NCBI GenBank assembly: GCA_001689515.1
Contig: LUJR01000019.1
Coordinates: 1-49,961, forward strand
DNA length: 49,961 bases
From: Bacteroidales bacterium M7
GTDB lineage: Bacteria > Bacteroidota > Bacteroidia > Bacteroidales > Muribaculaceae
Direction: 5' to 3'
Shown here: piece by piece, positions 30,430 to 38,300 of the stretch
How positions within the stretch are numbered: the first letter of the stretch is position 1
Layout of the letters: every line of letters starts with the position of its first letter
Made by a program: the position numbers and the translations under genes
The notes under the pieces: generated by a model
What the model saw: only the letters and a program-made list of their open reading frames with translations
Databases searched by the model: none
What the model was told of the DNA's origin: nothing

Positions 30430-30430
30430 A

Positions 30431-30462
30431 TTTGGCTATGTCGAAAATAATTCGTAAATTTG
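30431..30462 (+). promoter_or_regulatory. Bacteroidetes promoter of the structured RNA / endonuclease
   Basis: TTTG at 30431-30434, 20 bp, TAAATTTG at 30455-30462: a perfect consensus fit. Transcription would start close to 30468, at the foot of the long stem described next. Confidence 0.75.
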
Positions 30463-30465
30463 CAG

Positions 30466-30634
30466 TGTTCCAAGATGGTAGTAACCTACTCCGATGGGCG
30501 ACGGTTATCGCTCAACATATTGTTTGGGCTATTTTTATGCCCTTACTATATCCGCATACGGCGGTGTCATTGCGTAAGATTAACGCCTTTCGGGGTGCTA
30601 TCATCTTGGAACAGCGCAAATGACACCGCTTTTT
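30466..30634 (+). ncRNA. Candidate pseudoknotted or switching RNA (about 170 nt)
   Basis: Stem 1: TGTTCCAAGATGGTAG (30466-30481) / CTATCATCTTGGAACA (30598-30613), 16 bp with one GU. Stem 2: GCGGTGTCATTGCG (30561-30574) / CGCAAATGACACCGC (30615-30629), 14 bp with one bulge, followed by TTTTT. The arms interleave (1, 2, 1', 2'), so either a pseudoknot or two competing states. Small hairpins GTAACC/GGTTAT (30481-30507) and GGGC/GCCC (30527-30542) sit in the first loop. If stem 2 forms it acts as a terminator. Starts after a promoter and lies ahead of an HNH-type gene. No known family recognised. Confidence 0.6.
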
Positions 30635-30660
30635 GTGTCTACAACTAATAAATAGACAAT

Positions 30661-31629
30661 ATGACATGGCGAGATATTAAAGTTGGCGAAACGTACAACG
30701 GAGTGAAATTACTGGCAGACTTGGGCTGCGATAAAGGACACATGAGGCGATATTTGTGTCTATGTCCTATATGCAACAAAGAGTTTATTATTCGGAGAGA
30801 GTACATAGGCAAGACGCGCCACTGCAAGGATTGTAACACTCCCAACCTTATAGGTATGCGTTTCGGATTGCTTACCGTTATTGAGAAAGACAACATAAAG
30901 AAAGGGACAGGGTCGTATTGGAAATGCAAATGCGACTGTGGAGGGCACATAACGACAAGCGCGCGTTGCCTAAAAACCGGACATACTAAATCATGTGGAT
31001 GTTTGTTCCGTACCAAAGAACGAATTGCAATGGTAGCTGAGAATGGTAGAAAGAATAGACGCAGTGCCTCATCTGACTTTGCAGAGCGGATTGCTGAACA
31101 TCCTCTTTATCAAATTTGGATGGATATGAGAAGAAGGTGCAACAACCCGAATAAACACGCCTATAAATATTACGGTGGACGTGGCATCAAAGTTTGCGAC
31201 CGTTGGAATGGGGATAATGGATTTGAAAATTTCGTGAGTGACATGGGCGAGCGTCCCGGCAAAGAATATTCAATCGACCGCATAGATGTAAACGGCGACT
31301 ACTGCCCCGAAAATTGTCGTTGGGCGACAATGATTGAACAGATGAATAACACGCGGAGAAATTCGTATGTTATTTATAAGGGCAAGCGATTAAGTGTTTC
31401 AGAGTTTAGTCGAATAACGGGGATTAGCAACCAAAGCACATCAAAGTTTCTGTGCATGGGGCTTGATATTAACTATATTGTAATGAATAGCCACAGATAC
31501 CGAAAGGGCAAGCCCCAACGCCGGGAGGGACATTACAACCACAACCGCATTGTATCAGACGAGGTGATTGCTTTATTGGAAAGAAAACAAACCAATCAAA
31601 TAACTAACAATGGACTACAATTTGAATGA
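30661..31629 (+). CDS. HNH-type (IDRID-N-WAT) homing endonuclease-like protein with zinc ribbons
   Basis: 322 residues. The N-terminal 120 residues hold two zinc clusters (CLCPICNKEF...CKDC and CKCDCGG...SCGC). The central part PLYQIWMDMRRRCNNPNKHA, then YYGGRGIKVCDRW and YSIDRIDVNGDYCPENCRWA is the nuclease-associated core of phage homing endonucleases. The C-terminal 100 residues look like a helix-turn-helix (LSVSEFSRITGISNQSTSKF). It lies beside the structured RNA and overlaps the next gene by 20 bases. Confidence 0.75.
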   Translation: MTWRDIKVGETYNGVKLLADLGCDKGHMRRYLCLCPICNKEFIIRREYIGKTRHCKDCNTPNLIGMRFGLLTVIEKDNIKKGTGSYWKCKCDCGGHITTSARCLKTGHTKSCGCLFRTKERIAMVAENGRKNRRSASSDFAERIAEHPLYQIWMDMRRRCNNPNKHAYKYYGGRGIKVCDRWNGDNGFENFVSDMGERPGKEYSIDRIDVNGDYCPENCRWATMIEQMNNTRRNSYVIYKGKRLSVSEFSRITGISNQSTSKFLCMGLDINYIVMNSHRYRKGKPQRREGHYNHNRIVSDEVIALLERKQTNQITNNGLQFE

Positions 31630-31858
31630 CAGAATTGAGTATTACGTCTACCGCGATGGGTCTAAATTCCATCGTGTCGGCTACGTCAAGGCGTATCGCA
31701 AGACGCTGTTCAAGACACGTTACATCGTCTGCACGGCGGATAAGATACGCGAGGTGGACGAAATCAAACCGAAGCAGATACTTGGCTTCGCGCCGAAGAA
31801 AGAGTATGTAAACAAATTTAATAATCAACCAAAACCAACAACCAACAATGACTTTTAA
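31610..31858 (+). CDS. Small hypothetical protein (82 aa)
   Basis: MDYNLNDRIEYYVYRDGSKF, SH3-like beta-rich core and a Pro/Asn-rich tail (NKFNNQPKPTTNNDF). Overlaps the SSB-like start by 11 bases. Not recognised. Confidence 0.6.
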   Translation: MDYNLNDRIEYYVYRDGSKFHRVGYVKAYRKTLFKTRYIVCTADKIREVDEIKPKQILGFAPKKEYVNKFNNQPKPTTNNDF

Positions 31859-32201
31859 GGGCATCATTACCGCCGCAATGCCAGTGGCAAGCGGCACAAG
31901 CAAGAATGGCAAGGAGTGGCGCAGAGCGTCCTACATCTTGCAGTACGACAACTCAAACGAACAATATCCCAAGTCCGTGCTGTTTGACGTAATGGGCGAT
32001 AAAATCGAACAACTGGACATCAAGCAGGGCGTGGAGTATGAAGTGGAGATTGATTTCTCCACAAGAGAATACAATGGGCGCACATGTATGAGCGCGTCGG
32101 CGTGGAAAGCGACCCCGACACAGCAACCCACTCCGCAACCGCAGTCTGCTCCGGCACAACCCACACAGCCGACACAGGGGGGCGACGACTTACCGTTCTG
32201 A
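31848..32201 (+). CDS. Single-stranded DNA-binding protein-like (117 aa)
   Basis: MTFKGIITAAMPVASGTSKN starts an OB-fold (YPKSVLFDVMGDKIEQLDIK, with a KQGVEYEVEIDFSTREYNGR strand pair), as in DUF3127. The C-terminal Pro/Gln linker ends in the acidic tip GGDDLPF, like the DDIPF tail of SSB that recruits partner proteins. It would coat single strands during phage replication. Last gene of the early operon. Confidence 0.82.
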   Translation: MTFKGIITAAMPVASGTSKNGKEWRRASYILQYDNSNEQYPKSVLFDVMGDKIEQLDIKQGVEYEVEIDFSTREYNGRTCMSASAWKATPTQQPTPQPQSAPAQPTQPTQGGDDLPF

Positions 32202-32258
32202 AATTTGGAATCAACCAATCCATGAATTGACAAATTCCAAGTTTAATTACAAATTACA

Positions 32259-32286
32259 GAGGCGCAAGGAGAAATCCCTGCGCCTC
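32259..32286. terminator. Bidirectional terminator between early and late genes
   Basis: GAGGCGCAaggagaaatccCTGCGCCTC followed by TTG, with AT-rich flanks on both sides. It sits between the plus-strand early operon and the end of the minus-strand tail gene, so it could stop both. Confidence 0.7.
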
Positions 32287-32305
32287 TTGTTGTCAAGAGA
32301 TGTAA

Positions 32306-35300
32306 CTATACGAGGTTTGTCCACCCGGTGTCGAGACCGGTCTTGTTGTATTGTATGCCTCTGGCTGGTGTCAGTCTCAATCCGTAGTTCCCCGCCATCA
32401 TGGTTATGCCGTCGGGGTTGGCTATCAAGGCGATTTTGTCAAATATCCCTGCGAATCCGTTATTTCCGAGGGTGAGTCCCACCGAGGTAGGAGGCGAGGA
32501 ATAGCCTGCAAGTTTGATTGAGCTGTACTCCACATCTATTGAATTATGATCCGATGGCGAGCCGCCTGTATATGTGTCCTGGTCTATGCGCAGAAATATG
32601 TAATATGTATCATCCTCGGGGACTGTGAAGCTGGCTGCTGTGCTGCTGCTGCTTTTAAAGTGTGTGTACTTGTTCCCCCTTGTCACCTCAATGTATGGAC
32701 GGGCGGACCAAGACGGATTGACAACATCGCTCCCTACGCGGACAAGGTTGTCAAAATACGATACGGACAATGACACGAACGAGTCCTTCGTAAGAGTGCC
32801 GCTCCATAGTTCAACGGTCATGCCTGAACGTGGATAAAACGTGCCGTTGTCGTGGGGCGAATACCTTCGCACGAAAGCCAGCCTACCAGAGAAGGGTCCT
32901 GCGGAAATTTCAGTTTTGCCTAACTGCGCATTGAGGAACTTTTCGTCAATCGGGGTGTTGGCGATGCGAAGTCTTTCGCTGTCGCCGTCCATCAGATGCA
33001 GCCCTGAGTTGTCGAGTATCACTGAGTCGCCCACCCCTATATGATTTTTTTCAAAGCGCAGCACACCGTCGGCCATGTAGCCGGTGCCGTTCATACGCAT
33101 CACATAGGTAGCTCCCTCTGCCTGTGCCGCAAGTTCCGAAGCGGCCTGCACCGAGGCAACGGACTGCGGAGGCAGTTTGTCGACCATCTCGCCTCCCGAC
33201 CAGAAAGCTATGTCGGATGGAGAGGTGTACGAGCCGTTGACACCTGCCATCACCTTGTACAGACCGCCGGGGTCTGTGTAGCCCAGCTTGATGAGAGTGG
33301 CCAGCAGCAGACCGCCGTCCATGGTGATGCTCTCGCGCAGGGCGCGGGTCAGATAGTCCATGTCCTCGGGACTCGGAGACCATGCAGAGGCCACATTGCC
33401 GCGCTCAATCATTATCTTCTTGACCCACCATGTGCCGGGAGCGTAGAAGTTGACTCGAAGCACATAGTCGCCTGTAGGTTTGAGCCACTTGAACACATGT
33501 CCCTTGCTGCCGTCCGAAGCCATGTCCTCGCCTGTCACAAGTATATTGACCGCGCTGCCGTCCGTTGGCTGCGGAGAGGGCGAGACTATCCACAGCGACA
33601 CCCAGTAGCCGAGGACACCGCCGTTGACGTTGCTGTGCTTGGATGGGTCTATGAACTCCGCGTTGGTCTGCGCGGATATTGTGTAGACTTTCCCTTGCTC
33701 CATGTGTATCGTGCGGTCTGGCAATGGGAAGAAATGGTCGCCGTAATCGGTGTACGTCCGCTCTATTGTAGCAGCCGAGTTGCGCAGCAGGTTCGTGCCT
33801 CCGATTTCAAGCCCCGCGGCATCCGTCAGCACAAGCACCCTCTCGCGGTCAAGCAGGTTTGCTTCGTTAAGCTCCGTGGAGCTGTTGTAAAGCTCGAACA
33901 CTACTTCGGTAGTGTCGTCAAGAATGTCAACGGTGTTTACGGATATGCCCAGATGCGGCATCGCACCTGTCGCGCCGTCGGGGTAGCGCGTGTATCTAAG
34001 ATATTTCTCTACGGTCAGTGTCCGTGTGCCGCCTACGGTCTTGTAGACCGAGCATCTTACCGATGAAGCTGACAGCTCGCCCGTGAAAGAGCGCGTGATT
34101 TTGTCTACGCTCGGTATGATTTCGTATATCACGGCGTCCGAGCCCTTGTATTCGCTCCACTGGTAGCTTGACGGAGTGGTCGGGTCGGGCTGGTTGAAAT
34201 CCGAGCATGTGCCGAGGTATTTCGCCCCTGCGAAAGGCGTTGTGGAAAAGTCCTTTACGCCGTCAGCCGAATTTGCGTAGGCGAAATGGACGTATGTGGT
34301 CTTGCCATCCTTGCCCGGAGCACCCGGCAATCCGCCCGTGCCGTCCGTGCCGACACGCGCCACCATGTAGCTCTTTGTCACCGTGCCGTCGGAGTATCTT
34401 ACCTCCGTCTTGCTCCACATGTATTCACCCGGGGCGAGTCCGAGCTGGCCGATGCTCGTGGCCGTGAAAGCCGAGTCGGACGGCTGGGATGCCGTTGACG
34501 ATTTGGCGTATGTCACAGACTGGCCGTCCAGAGCCGTACCCTCGGCAAAAGGAGTCCATACAGGAGCGGTGTTCGCGCCGTACTCCGCCTTGATGCCGTT
34601 GAACCACACCGTGCCGTTTTGCGTCAGCTGGCAGCGCAGTTCCGCATACGCAGTACCCTCGGGAGCAACATCGCTCGTCAGAGAGCGGAGCGTCCAAGTC
34701 CCCGGCCCGGACGGCATGAAAGAAGCGTGGTTATAGACCGACGTGGCTATTCGCTGCTTGGCTGCGTCGCGCCAATATATCTCCGCTACTACGTCTCCGT
34801 CAATGGCAGAGGGATTATCGCAGCACACCCAGCAGCTCAGGGTTATGACATCGCCCTTTTTGGCAGGGATGAACTCGTTGTCGCTGCCGGCTATCCATCC
34901 GCACGGCTTCGAAGTCGTCGCTCCGCTCTGCGATGACCTCAGCGACACACGTCCCTGGAACACCCTTGAAGTATCAACCGCCGTCACGCCGTTTGACATG
35001 AACCACCAATGACGGCCGCCCTCGCGGAAGTCGGTGTTGCGGAGTATATTGTTGGTGTAGCTGTCTCCGTTTGTGCCATTAGTGCCGTCTGTGCCATTAA
35101 CACCCTGCCGTGCCACACTGTAGGCCGTAGTGGAATTGCCGTCGGTGTATGCAACGATTGTGCGCGTCCACAGATAATGTCCGTTGGGCACAGACGGCAC
35201 AGCCGTCAGCCATTGGCCTGTGGGGGGCGTGGTGTAGTTGGTGGATGTCTGATATGTGACGGACGATTTGCCCTTGTCTACCGTGACAGCCTCGCCTTTG

Positions 35301-38300
35301 AGTGCGAGCGACCAAGAGAAGTCTTTAGTGAACGATTTGCCGTCAACGCTCACGGGGATTTTCAGCACACCCTGCCGTTGTTTGAGCGACGGCGTGACGC
35401 TGACGGTGATTTTGGCGGAGGTCGTGCCGTTGTTGGCGGTCTGTACCGACATGCCCTGGGGTGCGCCCGTGACGGTGCCTATTGTCACGGCGGTCTGCAC
35501 CGCGCCCTTGTATGCTACCACCGAGCATTCGGCGGAAGAAGCGAGTGCTGCGGACTCGTCGCCTGCGAAAGTGTGCGATTCGTTCGTCAGCAGCACGGTG
35601 TAGGCATCCGTGCCGTCCGTGCCGTTCTTTCCACTGCTGACCTTTGCCACCGTCACCTCGTCATGCACCCCGTCGACAGTGCACCGCCATGTCACAGAGC
35701 GGCGGTTGCCCCACTGCTGCCATGTGGGCGACAGGGTGAGCACCGCGCCTGTCTCTGCGCCATAAGCGGTGAAATCCGCATCGCCGGGGAACTTGTAGCT
35801 CCAGCTGTAAGCCGGAGACGCGATGCCCTGCACCGAGGCCGTGATGCGTATGGCAGACGGCGAGGGGCTGCCCGAGAAATCGTCGGCATAGGAGAACACC
35901 TGCGAGTCGGCATTGACCACCACAACCTTGGCAGATGCGCCGTCATGTCCCGGCTTGACCTTGTAGACGGTCATTATGGTTGTGAGCGTCAGCCCGTCAA
36001 CAACGGCCTGTACGGTTATCCTTGCCACATTGGACATGACAGTTCCGAGTACCTGCACCTTGCCCTCGGGAGAGATTGAAACCCCTGCGACACCGTCATA
36101 CTGAGGAATGGAGAAAACAACGCCGCTTGTCAGCTTTGTCGCTCCCTTATAGACGCTGGCATTAGCTGTAGGGAGCACGGAATTGCTGTCAAGACCTCCA
36201 TCGGGGCGTACCGCCACCGCCGCCATCTCGTTGTCAAGGTCAAGGCGGTAGACATCGCTTCCGTTGCTTCCTGCATCGCCCGTGATGCGCACCGCGTCAC
36301 CGTAGGATGACGGCTCCGTAGCCGGAGGTATGACCCATCCGCTGCGCGTCCATATGTATTCGCCGGGGAGGGCGGACAAAGGCGTGTCCTGCCATCCGCT
36401 TGTGGGTGCTGCGGTCTCCGAGTTGTTCTTAGCCCACTGCATTTTCTGCCAGCGACCGTCCACGCCCACCATCTCCGAGCTGTTGGGAGTCCACACGGGC
36501 GAGGGGTTGCGCCCTTTCTCCACCTTGACCTTTTCAACCCACCATGTACCAGCCGAGTAGAAGTTCGTGCGCAGGTAGTAGTCTCCCGTGGGTCGGGTCC
36601 ATACGAACGTGTGGCCGGTGGAGCCGTCGGTTGCCATGTCAGTACCCGACACAACCTGGTTTACCTCGCCCTGCGGCGACTGCGGGTTTGAGCATATCCA
36701 CAGGACGCATCTTGAAAGCCCGATGGAGGCTGTATGCACATTTGTGAATGCCTCGGCGTTGGTGCGCCCCGATATGGTGTAGGTCTGCCCCTGCTCCATG
36801 TGGATGGTTCGGTCGGGCCATCCGCTCCAGTGGTCGCCGTCGGTGGAGTATGTCAGTTCTATGCGCTCCTCCGTCTTTAGCATGAGGTTTTCGGTGTAGT
36901 CGCTACCTGTCATCCTCACAGCTGGCGACCATGTTTTGCCTCCGTCTGAGGATGTCTGCATGTATATGTCCGTGGCGAGCATCGTGGGATGCCAGTTCGC
37001 AAGGTCAGACGAATACCTTGCCAGCACGGACGTGCCGTCCACGCCGTCCGCGCCTGTGACGCAGACCTCCCCGATGTATTCGCTCGTGCCGTCGGTGTAG
37101 GTTATCTTCGAGCGCGTCCACCAGTATTTGCCCACAGTCCACTGCTCGCGGTGGTCACGGTCGGTCCAACCGACAGAGCTTCCGACGGGATTGTCGCGCG
37201 ATGTCGACAGGTAGTATTGCTCCGTGATTGACGCAATGCCTTTGCCGTTGCGACCCGATATGCAGGTCGGGTCGGTGAACGACACAGAGCCGTCGCCCTT
37301 GACCGTGTAGGTAGTCTGCCAGATATACTTGTCCTGCTGCCATGCAGGAGCCGACGTAGACCACCCTTTGGCATCGGTAATCTCGCCGTTGATACCTATT
37401 ACAGGCAATGGAGGCGCGGATGTGGCAGAAGTGTGCGAGATAAAGTAGACATCGGAATCGCGGACAGACATCTGCGCCATCTGCAAAGCCTTGACAGCGT
37501 CCGAATCGGCTATTTTGGTCCATCCGTAGTCGGTAGGCGTGTTGTAGTACCACTTCCAGGAGTGTCCCGAAGTAGGCGTAGTGGCATCATCGACATAGGG
37601 AGTGCGGTCGGTGTATATGTCGCGGTCGTGAGCCTTGCGTTCGGCATCCGTGGTCCACTCCACCGCCGGGAAGTTGGTCAGCGAGGGTGCGCCGAAACCG
37701 CTGAAACTCTCTATCACGCCGTCAACCTGCTCCTGTAGAGCCTTGATGCTCGCCTCCAGCTCAGCCTTGGCCTTGTCCGCCTCCGCCTTTGCAGCATCCG
37801 AGACATAATCGCCCACAGGCTTGCCGCCGATAGTGGAGAGTACGCTGATGCGACCCTTGATGTCAAGATGGCCGTTGACCCACTCGATGTACCCGTTAGT
37901 ATCGCCGACAAACCAGCGCGGACGGTCGCCGTACATACCAGCCTGTCGTCCGACAAAGAAGTATTCCACCCCGGACGCATTTACCGAGTCAAGGCCGTCA
38001 ATAAAACGTTCATAACCGCCACCAACCACGTCACGCACCTTGACATACTGACGAGCCTTCTCGTTATAATTGCCGAAGTGGACCACCACATCACCCACCG
38101 ATGGCACTCCCGAGCCGTTGACCCCGTTGTCAATCCACCACGACGGACGGAGGTCTCCATCGCGTTCCTTGGTCAGAGAGATGCTGTCGGGAGCAACAGC
38201 CGTCACCCTGCGGCGGTAAGCCTTTACAAGGTTTGCATCCGTGTCCCAATTTTCATCATAGACCATAGACATGGCCACATCGCCGACCTTGAAAAGATTA

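Noticed and set aside
30466..31629. Group I intron carrying the HNH gene
   Set aside because: No interrupted exon flanks the stretch and the folded RNA lacks a clear group I core; the upstream gene ends normally.
33041..36079. Long open frames (up to 356 codons) on the plus strand across the tail gene
   Set aside because: They are antisense to a continuous 2884-residue frame with clear tail modules, and their products are rich in Arg, Cys and His, as expected for shadow frames of GC-rich codons.
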